Part shown: piece after piece, positions 25,833-37,719 of the stretch
Numbering within the stretch: position 1 is the stretch's first letter
Layout: each line of letters opens with the position of its first letter
Assembly: GCF_027744825.2 (NCBI RefSeq)
Contig: NC_071345.1
Span: 13,331,501-13,395,500 of the forward strand
Direction: 5' to 3'
Length of the DNA stretch: 64,000 nt
DNA from: Synchiropus splendidus
Taxonomy: Eukaryota; Chordata; Actinopteri; Syngnathiformes; Callionymidae
Notes under the pieces: generated by a model
The model's input: only the letters and a program-made list of their open reading frames with translations
Told to the model about the DNA's origin: nothing
The model's database searches: none
Translations under genes and position numbers: made by a program

Positions 25833-27362
25833 TAAAATAATAATTAACACATTTAAAAAGTGTATTTTTATTGTTTTTTTTTGACGGCTCATTATAGTAT
25901 TCATTTATTTTCCCAATCTTCTGTTGGTCTCTTGACCTTTACTAACACTGACCCTACGCTCCAAGTGAATGGACTGAATGAGTTCCTGTTTGACACAAAA
26001 GGCAAATCTGTGAGCGTTTACTTTTATTTTGTGTTTTTATTGACCGCATGCTGGACTGTTGATAACAGAGGAAGGCAAAATAAACTGGGGTCCAGTGGAT
26101 AATATAGCTGGCAGAGGCAGCAAATCTGAAGAGGGATGACCACTCCAGCTCTAATGGGACCAAACTGACATTTTCAGGTATGTTTACATGCAGCTTAATG
26201 CACCTGAGCAGCTAATTGGAAGAGTTTGCATCAGCTCCTCTGTGACCCATAACAACCTGATCTACATAAACCTGCAGAGCTGTTTATGTGGATCTTTCCA
26301 AAACTATAATTCCGCATTGAATTGAATAAGAAAAAAAAAAAAAAAGTCCAATGTGAGAATTAAAATTAAGGATGGAAAGACAGGTGCAGGCGCTGAGTGG
26401 CATCAGCGTCTCCATGCCGGTTTAATCACGAGTGTCTGATTCATGAGCGACTTGGCTACTCGCTGACTTTCAATATCAATATCAGGACAAACCTCGATGC
26501 CAGGTTTTTTATTTTCTTCATTTATTTTTTTTGCTGGGTGATACTGAAGTATTCACCATCACAACTGGCTGCTACTTCTTCCTGTGATTTGGTGCTGCCG
26601 AACGAGAGAGATGAAAACTCTTCTTTCATCTCGCACGTCGAATGGGATGCTGAAATATGACTCATCCAAACATAGCCGTGCCATGACCAACGGATATCTG
26701 CACAGGAAGGCGCACGTGCATCAACAACGCACCGACACCACAGATGAAAAGCTCATGTGGACTTCAAATCAAACTTCTGATCTGCAAACTCGAAAGTGGA
26801 CAGAATTGTGTCCACTTCATAACACCATGCTTTTCCTCCTAGAAGCACAGACTTACATCCCTTCTGTCACCTAACTCCTGATTAATTGTTGACATTTATA
26901 ATGTCCGCCTTCAAGAAAACAGCCGACAAAATACTCCATCGAACTGATCAGAAGTGATTTTGGTTTTGGTGCACTTTGAATTAGTATGTAATGGACTTTG
27001 TCTCTATTTATTTCAGTGTCTTCTAATGCATAAACTTTCCATTCAGAAATGCATCACGTTTCCCGTAAGCATTATTATGTCTTAAATGATAGCGATTAAA
27101 AGGTGCAGATTTATGCCCTTTTTTTGACACTTTTCTTTTCAAGATTCTCCATCTTGAAACGTTCTGTTGTTCGCAACATCTGTTATCCCAGAGGATATGG
27201 AATATAAAAGAGAGAAAGGCTGTGTGGGAGAGTATTAGTGCTCACATTTCATGTTTCAAGTTTGTGGGAATGACATAGCTACTGTTCAGTCCTGCTGCTG
27301 GGGTTCGGTTGACACATTCTCACACATAGCATGTCACATATCGACTACTTTCAAGTGGACTT
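25833..27362. other. Intergenic, nothing recognised
   Basis: A run at 26330-26345. The frame at 26584-26874 lacks domain features and splice logic. No supported feature. Confidence 0.55.
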
Positions 27363-27503
27363 TTGCATCTTGTACTGACGCCTAGGTGGTTCAATGGAAT
27401 CAAATCTTTCCGCCTCCTGCATGACACTGAAAGGGAGACGATAGAGTTAAAAGTTAAGCAACAGGATCGGCTTCAACTGAACACCTTACGCGTCAACATG
27501 CAA
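27363..27503. repeat. MITE-like family B, copy 2 (hairpin)
   Basis: The left arm CTGACGCCTAGGTGGTTCAA (27376-27395) is inverted relative to the right arm TGAACACCTTACGCGTCAAC (27477-27496). This gives an imperfect palindrome with a loop of about 80 bp, preceded by the family word AAGTGGACTTTTGCAT. Confidence 0.6.
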
Positions 27504-28786
27504 CACAGACAGTTGACTTCCGCGTCACCCTTCGACTCGAGAATATCAACATATTTGATGCAGGGTTGTTTTCTTCATCAGCGCCATTTCTTTCTTCACT
27601 TACGCACATTTAGATTTTTTTCTGACCAGTCAAATGCAAAGTTATTCTCCCGTAATCTACGAAATTGTCGCACTGGTCACATATTTCCATGCATTCTTTT
27701 CATTTGTATTGCTGTTCACCAAGATAACCACCAGGGGGAGCAGCCCAGAGTCAAAAGTCTATGACGACAAACCTCTTGCACATAAGACAAAATAGAGGCA
27801 GTGTTGTAGGAGGCGGTGGTCGGTGAGGCCGTTAAACATATTGCAACTGGAGGACCGAGTGTTGTCGTCTTCTCCGTGTCTCATTGGAGCTGCATATCAG
27901 GTAGTAACAGCAACACTACTCCACAGTTTCCGGTGGCACCATTTGGCCTGTATCCATAAGCTTTGAGGAAATGTGGATGAAATTAACGCAGAGCACGGAC
28001 AGAGGGCTCCGTCCGTATCTGGATCCGTATGGAACGTTGGGCATAAATGGGCCTTTATACTGACTTGGTGTACAGCCTAGAAGTTGTGGGCTGTGACATC
28101 ATTTTGCCATGTCCAGTTTTAATGGAGGAACAATAAATGCTCATTTCTCAGCGGACAAGTGCAGAGAAATGAGGACTGCAACAATCGAAGTTCTCAAGGC
28201 TTAATCAATGAAAAGGATCGATAAAACTTCACATGTGTTGCACAGTTCATTCTTTATTAGAGACACACAAATACCAACACACAAGCGCACACAACGCATG
28301 TTAAGTAAGTAGGTTAAAGGCTTCAGATAATCTGAATGTGAAATCATCGACCATATTATTTTGATTCAGCAGAAACCATTTCCCAACACGACCAACCGCC
28401 CAAGTGATCTAGTGTTAGTACGTCAGGGGCAGAAAAGCTGTGGTAGACTCAGTGTATTTTTGTGTAAATCAGGTGGTATTATCAGGAAACGCGCAAAAGA
28501 AAAAAGACGTTAACTGCCCAATGACACAGCAGTGTGGTAATTGCACTGTGACTGGAGACTTCTGGAGCCGTCTGAATGTGTGCGCACACATCAGGCTTGT
28601 GTCTGTGTGCGTGCATGAGTGTACATTGCAGCCACAGGCAGACACATGGGAGCCTCAGCAGCGGTGAATATTACAGAGGAGTGGACCACAGTGGGTCCAG
28701 GCCGACAGCCAACAGACAGGCCCCACTCATAAATCCTCTCCACACTGACGCCTTTCCCCTCCATCTCTGTCTCCCTTCTCTGTCAC

Positions 28787-28825
<39 letters not shown>

Positions 28826-30029
28826 ATTAGCCCATTTTGTCTTTCAAACTCAACATGCCTTCTTGCTTGGGAGTTTCACTTGTGGAATATTTAATAGCAA
28901 CCCTTGCATAATATGAACAAATTGGAACCCGGCTTGTGTTACCCATTTATTTGGCAACCAGTAGTCCGATCCAATAAGGAAATATGACATGAACTACTTT
29001 CTTCAGCTTCAGACAGGAGACAGATACCAGGAGAAGACGCAAGAAAAGAGGTGGTACATCAACAGTCGGAGTAAAAGAATCACACCTTTGGTTTTATGTC
29101 ATTTCTAGTAGTTAGTTTGAGCATTTATGAGCATCATGCTGGGAAAAAAAACTGAAGGGGGAATTGAAAAGGCAAGGTCCTCGCCTCTCGCTATGGTAAG
29201 AAGCTAAAGAAAACAAAGCAACTTTCATACATCCAATTTTATTCTACAAATGTTAACCACAACAACATAACCTCAGATAAACTTAATAAGTGGCCAGAAA
29301 GCCTCCAGGCAGCCTCTTAACCCCCCTCTGGAGACATGTAATTTATTTAGCATGTGTCAGTACACCATTGCTCAGCGTTAAGCAGTCCGATCACATGGGA
29401 GCTCTTAACGTCTGACAAAAAAATGGTAAGCTCCCAGTTGAGGTAAACGACGAGGGCATAGTCCTAAGAAGTGCCATGTTTACTTTTCACATGATGGTAA
29501 GGTATGATAATGATGAGAGTAACTGCCTGATGTACTTACCATTCAACATTCCACTATTTTACTCTATTTATTGATACATTTATTTATTATAATTTAGACT
29601 GCTTTTCTACACTGTACAGTCTTGTTTTGTTGCAAGTATGCAACTATGCAAGACACCTCATGATTTATACACAAGAATATTTGGGATATTTACCGTCAAC
29701 TTAAAGCATCTTCAAGCTGTTTTTAACCATTGTTTTCTTTCTTTCTTTTGGCTTAAGCATTGACAATGATGAGACGAAAACAAAACTAAATCAGCACAAT
29801 ACATCTGGAGACCATTTAATGATTCACTTTTCCACCCATCAATTCCCTGCTGCTGACTTCCAGTTCCCCGGGGTTAAAGAAAGGGTCAACCCTGGCGACA
29901 GGTTGGGGACACCCTTGATAGATTTCCTAGCTGTTGCAGAGCAACACTAGACAGTAATTCCAGGCTTTCATAAATAAATAGATGAAGCTTAATAAAGAAA
30001 ATTATAACATCCATATCGCCCACTCAAGA
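27504..30029. other. Intergenic with a GT microsatellite
   Basis: (GT)n at 28793-28822. A weak CTCF-like word, CCACCAGGGGGAGCAG, is at 27728-27743 but has A instead of C at a core position. No gene recognised. Confidence 0.5.
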
Positions 30030-30330
30030 TGGCAGCAGTCGTAGAAAAGAGGCCCAGACTTCTCCTTCCTCAGAAACCTCCTCTAACCCTAGTGTTCCCA
30101 GGCTAACTGAGAGACAGAACCCTGGGTCTGTCCCCAGGCCTCCTCCCGGTGACATGCCTTGGGTACATCAATAGAGACATGCAGTGGCCATCCTTAACAG
30201 ATGCCCAGGCTACCTCAACTGGTTTGTTTTGATGTGGAGAACAAGAGCCTATTCTGGACGGCCGATGTCCTCATCCTCTGAGGGAGAGTCCTCCCACCCA
30301 TTGGAGAGGCGAATCAAAGCTTTTGGTCAC
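30030..30330 (-). mobile_element. Fish LINE fragment, 3' part of polyprotein (minus strand)
   Basis: On the minus strand it reads GGCATGTCACCGGGAGGAGG, CTGGGGACAGACCCAGGGTT, TTAGCCTGGGAACAC and, earlier, GAGGATGAGGACATCGGCC. These are in the order of a LINE common in fish genomes (Rex1/CR1-like, clade uncertain). Many substitutions and indels; no intact frame. Confidence 0.65.
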
Positions 30331-31348
30331 AGACGACAGTAAGAAAGGACAGAAAAAGGAGTCTTCATTCACCACAAAAAAAATGTTTTCAGCTTTAAAT
30401 CTGGCTGCCATGGCCACCGTGTTAATATTTCTGCCCATCTGTCCAGCTCAACTTCCTGCCATTTCTCTTAGCAGCCAAGGTGTCGGGGAGGCGGGGATCT
30501 GTTCAGCAGGCAAAATGTGTTGTGCGTGGCAGAAATGAGATTGATTTTAATCAGAGAGCCTATAATTGCATTGCTGCTGTTGTCACTGACGCTGACAGCA
30601 GCGAGCTCTCCTGTCTGCCTGTCCTTCACCATGACTATATCTCTTTGTCTCACTGCCCAAATCCTGTCTCACACGCTCTCTCATTGCTTCATGTGAACCT
30701 GTCTGTAGCAAGTCAGATCTGGCCTTGTGTTGTGTATTTTTGTTTATTTCTCCGACAAAGACTGTCTCATTCAGGGGACAAAGAGCGAGACGGAGTTTGA
30801 ATGACAACTCGAGACAAATGACCCTGATACGTTTCTCTTTTTTTTATCACTGTCTTAACTCGTTGAGATGTTTGTTTCTCTTTCTTACCTTATGTATATT
30901 AATGTCCTGTCTGTTCTAATAACTGACCTTGTGCATCTAAATCGGCGCCTTCAGTGGGACAACTCAGCAGCCTCACTTAACATCAGACTCCCTCAAACAT
31001 ATAGCATCATTTATTTATCAGTTTTGGGGTCCTGTTTTGCCACAGCCCATTCCTCAGTGGTACCCCTAAACCTTGACTTCACAGCCTCGAATCACTGTTA
31101 AAACGTTTATTCTGTTTGTGAAAGTGAACTCGTCCTCTTTTTTGTTGGACCACAACTCAAAGGTTTTTCACCTGCTCGTGATTTCCGGTGGCTGGATTTG
31201 AAACCGTGTGAAATCTGTCACTTCACAACAATGGTGTACGTCACAGCTGTGCCCTTCAGTCCACACGAATGTCTGGGATTCTTTTTTTTTTTCTTGCCAG
31301 GGACATGTTCTCCTGCAGACTATATGCAATGTGTGGTACTCCTTTGTG
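30331..31348. other. Intergenic, nothing recognised
   Basis: Overlapping short frames on both strands near 30468-30807 with no domain. No repeat family seen. Confidence 0.5.
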
Positions 31349-31496
31349 TGTTAATGCATAGGTGTTTCAATAGAATTATAAATGTGTCCATCCACGACGT
31401 TTTTCTTTCACATGGCATGGTGTCTGTGGTGTCACGAAGCACTGCTGAAGCCCATAGATGTGTTTCCATTGAACACCTGACGCGCCAACATGCGAC
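31349..31496. repeat. MITE-like family B, copy 3 (hairpin)
   Basis: Left arm TTAATGCATAGGTGTTTCAA at 31351-31370; right arm CATTGAACACCTGACGCGCC at 31468-31487 followed by AACATGCGAC. The arms are imperfect inverted repeats about 100 bp apart. Confidence 0.6.
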
Positions 31497-31863
31497 TTCG
31501 CCGTTGATAGTCGGTATTTCTTGCCTTGGACATGGGAAAAGTAGGTCCTGTTAAAAGGATGTATTGACTATACTTGGTACGCCCACTGTTTCGCCAAAGA
31601 TCCTCTTCGGCAACCGATTCTCACTCACAAGCAGGCTGTCAGATAGGATTTTGAAATTCACCTCTCGACACCATGTCAACAACTGACTTAACATGATTAA
31701 AAAAAAAATCTAGTTGTAAAAAAAATAAAGAACTTTTTATAAAACATCTGAGCCAAATAATCATCAACAGAGATGGACTCAGTAGCTGTAGCCACAATAA
31801 CACTTTCATATGCAGGAGGAGTCTTTCCAAGTGACTCTTGCTTGCTATATTGACGTTGCCATC

Positions 31864-31911
31864 CTTCCACGCTACATGTTGACACATAAGTGTCTCAATG
31901 GAGTAAAAAGG
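31864..31911. repeat. MITE-like family B, copy 4 (one arm)
   Basis: ACATGTTGACACATAAGTGT then CTCAATGGAGTAAAAAGG matches the left arm of family B. The opposite arm was not identified. Confidence 0.5.
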
Positions 31912-34077
31912 TTGTCTATCCAAGCGGGTTGGTCGTAAGCTAAGTTTACACTATATAGCACCTTATTTGTTGCAGTCGTCTGAGGTACTTTACATGTGAT
32001 ACATTGTAATATACAGTGGAAATAGCACCCTCCCATGGCTAACCCAAAGCCATATATATATCGCGACACTACCCACAGCATCAGGATATGCTGTGGAAGT
32101 TGGAACATGAGTTACTGATCACCCGTCACTAAGCAACGTTGAAAACTGACTTCTTCGTAGGACGCAAAAAGAGAAGACACGCTATGTGACGTGTTACCCG
32201 GATAGAACCTGCGCACTGATGGGTCAATATGCCATGTATTGTCAGCTGATTTTTAATCTTCAGTGTGGGCTGCTCGTGACGGTGACCTGCAACGCGCTGC
32301 AAGAAATCCCAAATGTGTCACATCCTCTGCTCCCATAGAGGCACATGTCAGTTTATTCAATTTACTTTGACTTTACGTAGAGGCTTGGCATGAGTACCGC
32401 ATCGTTTTCAGTGATTTCGTGTGGACAGAGAAATTTCCGTTTGGGAAAAGATTGAAAGGAAGCAAATGTCATTTTGTGCAGAAAAGATCACTGATCAATG
32501 TTTACTGTCAAGGTGTCCCAGCAGTACCAGTACATTGAACTTGTGCATTGTCAGGGATGTATTTTGAATGAAATCCTGGAGAAATCCAGATGTTTTCTTA
32601 CTTTGTAGTGTGTGTCATTTCAGAGCAGGGATAGCTGTTTAGGTAAATATATATCATCACGTTAGTTCTTTCCAAAAAGATTCCTTGCCGTGCCTTATCT
32701 CATCTCAGGTCAACTAGCCTTAACTACCTCACAAATATTCAGTGCCAGCGGGCAAAACAGACTCCCAATTACAACTGTGATTCTCTGTTAAATAATGTCG
32801 AAGAGGCTTCATTCAGGGAGTTGGAGCGAGAGAGAGTTTGGACCAAAGGCTCAAAAAAAAAAAAAAAAAAACGGAGGGGGGGAAAGACGGATGTAGCGGC
32901 AGAAAAAGAGAGACATAAGACGAGCGAATTGGAAGAGGAAAAAGAAACAGAAAGATGTAGAAAAGGAGAGGAAGATTGGAGAGACAGAAGGAAAAGGCAG
33001 TATTAATATTCACAGACTCCCAGCGCTTCCTAAATATTTTATTACTTCCAGCTGTTTGATGTTAAGGAGACTCACCAGAGATCCCAATACACACACGCAC
33101 GCACACACAAACGCACTAATAAAATGGATGTATGCACACACCATCACAAAGCCACATGCAAGTAAATAACAACTCGCACACACGCACCAAGAAAACTTAG
33201 CGCCACAGACATAAGAACGAAGCGCTGACCCATCTCACGCGCTCGCGCTCAGGAAGAGCTGCAATTACATATATGCGGACATGTGATAAAACATGCAAGT
33301 TTACAGCCTCCAACTAACATTCAACAAAACCACATGTTGTCAACCGTGCATAATAAAACACAAAAGTAAAAGTGCACGGGCAAAAACTCAACTGCGCACA
33401 ACAGACTGTACATCAATCATAATCAGTCTTTCTGGAGTTCTTTCACGTCTATTCATTTATTTATTGGCTTATTTATTTATTTGTGTATTCATTATTCCTT
33501 GGACTGACTTTCTTTTTATGTGTGAGCTGGGTTCCGAGGGGAGAGCGGGAGAACATTCATCTTCTGATGAGAGCAGTCATTAATGCAGAACAGGCCGATC
33601 CCTCCCTCTCCCACTGTCAGTCTGTCTTTTTCTCTGCGTCCATCAGACAAGCTTGCTCTCTGTCTCTGCCCATCAGCCTGCATTTCTGTCTCTCCCTGTG
33701 TGTCTGTCTGTCTCTCTTTCTCTGGGTTTTTCCGTCTCCCTTACTCATATCCAACATCTCTGTCTCCGGTGACGTTTCCCAAAACACTTCTTGTCCATAA
33801 AATTTTAAACTGTGTCCATTGCAGGCTCAATGAAACATGCACTGACTACTCGCTACAAGTGTTTTTGTCTTTTTCTAAGGCACAATGTAGTAGTTTCATG
33901 AATGATCTGTGACAATTGAATACACATACTCTAGCAGTGTTGTTTTAGTTTGTTGGTTTGTGTTTAATTGGGAACTGCTTGTCATTAATATATTCCAAAC
34001 TAGTTAACTAGAAGTCAGTAGAAAAACAGGACAGTGTTGTATAAATCTGGTGAGTGATGATAAATTTAGTGGGCTGA
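31912..34077. other. Intergenic with purine-rich and CA tracts
   Basis: A run at 32852-32871 leading into a 140-bp purine-rich tract to about 32999; CA-rich words near 33088-33185; TTTA runs near 33455-33484; C/T-rich stretch at 33600-33740. No gene. Confidence 0.55.
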
Positions 34078-34216
34078 TGAGGCTTCAAGAAACAGTGCCC
34101 CCTTTTTCAGACTTCTCTCTCGGTTTTAAAATGATATGAGGGTTATTCAAATCCAAAGATTTTAATACACCATCTAGAGGCCTCTGAAAAGGAGGACACT
34201 GTTTCATGAAGCCTCA
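34078..34216. repeat. MITE-like family A, complete copy
   Basis: Left end TGAGGCTTCAAGAAACAGTG and right end CACTGTTTCATGAAGCCTCA are inverted repeats. The arms extend through CTCTCGGTTTTAAAATGATA on one side and CACCATCTAGAGGCCTCTGA on the other. The whole unit is about 139 bp with no coding capacity. Confidence 0.8.
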
Positions 34217-34280
34217 TTGGCTCACTGCTTTGCTAATCCATGCCTATAAAGTGTTCTTTATAGGGTAGTGTAAGTGTAAG

Positions 34281-34305
34281 AAAAAAAAAAAAAAAAAAAA
34301 AAAAA
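34281..34305. repeat. Poly(A) run
   Basis: 25 consecutive A residues, 65 bp after a family A copy. Confidence 0.98.
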
Positions 34306-34496
34306 GGTTGGCAATAGGTAAGGCATGGGATGGCACTCCATTCGTTCTACATGTTACGATGTGCCAATTGCCATTTAAAGCCAGTCAAACAGCTGTGCGA
34401 CTTTCAGAAGTAAACTGTGTTTTTTCTCTCCCCTGCATCTCGCTTTTCCCCACCTCCAGGGTGAAACCTGATCCACACCCACTGCCAGGAATGCTT

Positions 34497-35315
34497 TTAA
34501 TCCATTTTAACGCCTATGCGTCAACATGCCAAGCCAGAGGCTGCCTTTGTCGTCAGAATCGGATGCAGAAGTCCACTTTCCCAACATCAATATACAGTGG
34601 TACCTCGGTTTTCGAACGTCCCGTCCCGAGTTCGAACAAAAATTATGATATTTTTCTGCTTCGGATTTCGAACGAAAATCCAGAACTCGAACGCCCCCGA
34701 ACAAAGCCAGAAAAAACACAACGCGCACAGACCGATCAGCTGACCCACGACGCGCTTTGTTATTGTGTATAACGCAGCCTCTGTGTGCAGACGTGTCCCG
34801 CTGCATTTACTGACTGTTTTTTCTTCATATTGAGGTGTAAAACCTTTCCTGTCTCCGCACTGGACCGTGGTAGAGTGTCACAGGAGAGGTGCTGGAGCGC
34901 TCACTCCAGGGTTTGATGTCCTGTTGTCGGCTGGAGCTGGGACAGGGATGAGGCGAGTCTGGGACAGAGCGTTACTTGGTTTATGACTTTGTCACAGCCA
35001 AACTGCACAGAAGCGCACATTCAGAGCTGGACACGCACCGGGCACCTCTTCCCTTCTGGAGAGACGTCACTCACTCGGCAACCCCTCCCACATGCAGCGG
35101 CCACACACATAGAGGAACAGCGCACCTGCAGCAGACACTCTACATTCACTCCTACAAAAGCCTATTTTAAGGCTTGGAATGCATTATTTCTTTTTCCATT
35201 CATTGTAATGGGAAAAATCGATTCAGATTTCGAACAAATCGCTTCTCGAACGGCCGTCTGGAACGGATTGAGGTTGAGAACCGAGGTACCACTGTATTAT
35301 GCCATGGGAGTGAGG
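34497..35315 (+). repeat. MITE-like family B, copy 5, split by another element
   Basis: Left part: TTAACGCCTATGCGTCAACA then GAAGTCCACTTTCCCAACAT. Right part after the inserted element: TTATGCCATGGGAGTGAGGA. Joining the two parts restores the arrangement seen uninterrupted at 8930-9050 (minus strand). Confidence 0.7.
34595..35294. mobile_element. pogo/Tigger-like non-autonomous DNA transposon, 700 bp
   Basis: Perfect 16-bp terminal inverted repeats CAGTGGTACCTCGGTT and AACCGAGGTACCACTG, with further weaker inverted similarity inward (TTTCGAACG words near both ends), flanked by a TA duplication (34593-34594 and 35295-35296). No transposase frame is present, so it is a deletion derivative or MITE. 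TA targets and CAGTGG... ends suit the Tc1/mariner superfamily, pogo/Tigger branch. Confidence 0.85.
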
Positions 35316-37316
35316 ATGGACTGGATACAGAGCTGAGGCGAGATTTAACATCGGGACAACTAACAGGGTCCCAACCTAGAATCTAAGGGTCATTGTTGGT
35401 TCGTAGAGGGTTGGCATGCGGAAGCCATTCCACGACCAGTGTTAAAAGTTAGAGATGAAAATCAATTCTGGACATGGAGCCAATGCAGGGAAGCTTCTGA
35501 ACTAGTTAGAGGTGTGAGTTCTTGTTAATGTCTGGGAGGATTTAATAATAATCCAAGAGAGGGAATATGAACGCATGACTATGTTTATCTATGTCAGGTA
35601 AGTTTTGTTTTTCAACAAAAGAACCAGGCCATGATTAGAATGCACTTTCAGAATTATTTTTTTTCAGCTGTTTTTGTCTAATATTGGAATGTATTTCCAA
35701 TGTAAATTCATTTTAATTTCAGAAAAACTTTTTGATTCCAACAAATTCTTCACCCGAGGAATATGTAATTACTTGAATTATAGCTTGTTTTTGGCCGTGA
35801 GTGGCACAGTATATTCCCAGTTACTGTGAGCCTTCATGAGACCTGTTCAGAGTCATAAATGGTTATTAAAGGAGCTTTAAAACAGCCAATAATTCTGACA
35901 CTCTAAGTATGAATTCACTGTTTCACTCTTTTACACCAAAATGAAGGGGAAGTGTTGCTTTTAAACAGAAGCATGATGCTTCAATTTGATTCTGAAAAGC
36001 TGGTGAAGGGAATGGATACACTAACGAAATTTACCCGCACTCTGCTCAAACCCAGAGAACCCATATTATGATCCCTGAACGCTTAATAAATGAATATTGA
36101 CCAACCTGTATGGGCAGTTGAAGGGAAGCTCTTGAGTGCCTGCTTTAAATATGATGCAGTTTGAAAAGATACAGATGGATGATCCAAAAACTAAGGCTGA
36201 AACCTTTTTTAAAATCAATGCGAATGAAGAATCGTGGCAAAAGAATGCATACATGAAATGCAAGTGGAAATTCATTATGCCGCTGATGCATGCTAGAGAC
36301 GAGCTGAAGGGGATTTTTAACTGTCGTAGAAAGTAATTGCAGCCTCTTTGTAATTATCCGAAGAGATAAAATGCCAGATGATACTGCAACATGAAATTTT
36401 CAGCGCATCTTTCAATAAACGCCTCTGTGCCATTTTATGTGGCAACTTAAATTTAAGAGCAAACATTGATGTTCATGATGTGTCACCCAAAGGCTCGAGA
36501 ACTCTACTCACCACTAACCAGAAAGAACACTTTTTCTTGAGGGAAATGATTTGTCCATCTTTCGACAACCTACTTGATGGCATTATGACTGGGTTTTTGC
36601 AGTGTTCCGATGTCAGTAGACACGCCTCTCATACACCAAGCCAACATGGGTGTCTGACTTGGTGTGTCCTTGAGAATGGATGGATTCAGTCCATAGTGAT
36701 GCTTTGAGTAGAGCTTGGAAACGTTCTGGATAAAGGAGCCTCTTCACTGACAGCCTTTCTTCAAGGGGAAGACACCAAATTTTCTTACACCAGACGTGGC
36801 AAGTTTGAGGCACATGGGCTAAATCCAGCCAAACTTTGCCTTCCACTGAGTTGTTTGAGAGACAACAGCGATTTTTGATGTAGGAAATTCAAATTCCAAA
36901 AAATGAATGGTCGATGCAGATGGAAGAAAACTGTACGGAAAATGGGAAAATGGATGAGCGTTTGGGCTCTTTTGTGTGATGAGTTAATGAAGTATCATTG
37001 GTGGATTTTGTTACGAACCACAGAGTTGTGTTATGCTAAATAAATAATACTTTTGTTCAGGGTGGTTTTAGGCATAACATGGGGAATTATCTTGCCATCT
37101 TATATCACTTTCAACTGCTGCAGTACATGGGGCGGAGGCCTTGTTCAGACAGACCATTGGTAAGAGTCATAAAAAAAACATGTCATCGGCCTCATGTAAT
37201 AATATTGTAGGTTATGTATAGCACACACCTGATTTACACTTTAAAATAAATAAGAAATATAAGAAAAAAACTATCACAACGCGTCACGAAAGAGACGACT
37301 ACCATGCTGAAACAGT
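35316..37316. other. Intergenic with a hAT-like fragment
   Basis: At about 36787-36840 the words GGCAAGTTTGAGGCACATGG and GCTAAATCCAGCC resemble the end of hAT (Charlie-like) elements. The rest is unremarkable. The frame at 36136-36336 has no domain. Confidence 0.5.
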
Positions 37317-37400
37317 CACATAGAATAGAATAGAATAGAATAGAATAGCCTTTATTGTCCTTGTACAGTGTACAACAAAATTTGAGCCCTACTCCCTCGG
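37317..37400 (-). mobile_element. Non-LTR element 3' end with (TTCTA)n tail, minus strand
   Basis: TAGAA pentamers at about 37319-37348 are followed by CCTTTATTGTCCTTGTACAG and TGTACAACAAAATTTGAG. This is the reverse complement of a common fish retroposon 3' end with a pentameric tail. Clade not assigned. Confidence 0.6.
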
Positions 37401-37639
37401 TGCAAAAATGTAAAAGAGAATATATGAAAAACAATCAAACATAATCAAAAAACAACAAGTGGGTACTAATAAATAATATATACACAAGTAGCAGCAGTAA
37501 AAAGAGCGTAATAACAGAAAGACACATGTGCATACCCTCATACACACCACATATTTACAGGTCCTTTTGGAACATTCGAAAATCCATGGTGGTCTGACTT
37601 TATACATGTCTACATTGGTCTTGATCTAAGACTGTGAGG

Positions 37640-37719
37640 GAGGATGGGGATGCAGTATGGGAATTTCTCTTCGGAGATTAATAAAGTATTTATCTATCTA
37701 TCTATCTATCTATCTATCA
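37640..37719 (+). mobile_element. Non-LTR element 3' end with (TCTA)n tail, plus strand
   Basis: GGGAATTTCTCTTCGGAGAT then TAATAAAGTATT leads directly into TCTA repeats at 37692-37718. This is the typical 3' tail arrangement of a fish LINE or its SINE partner. Confidence 0.65.

Noticed and set aside
27728..27743. CTCF-like word CCACCAGGGGGAGCAG
   Set aside because: Has A where the core needs C after the G run; weaker than the site at 59480, so not listed as a binding site.
27363..27764. 133-codon plus-strand frame
   Set aside because: Starts inside a palindromic MITE-like unit and shows no protein family features.
34308..34772. 154-codon plus-strand frame
   Set aside because: Spans the junction of a family B repeat and the pogo-like element terminus; composition follows the repeats.
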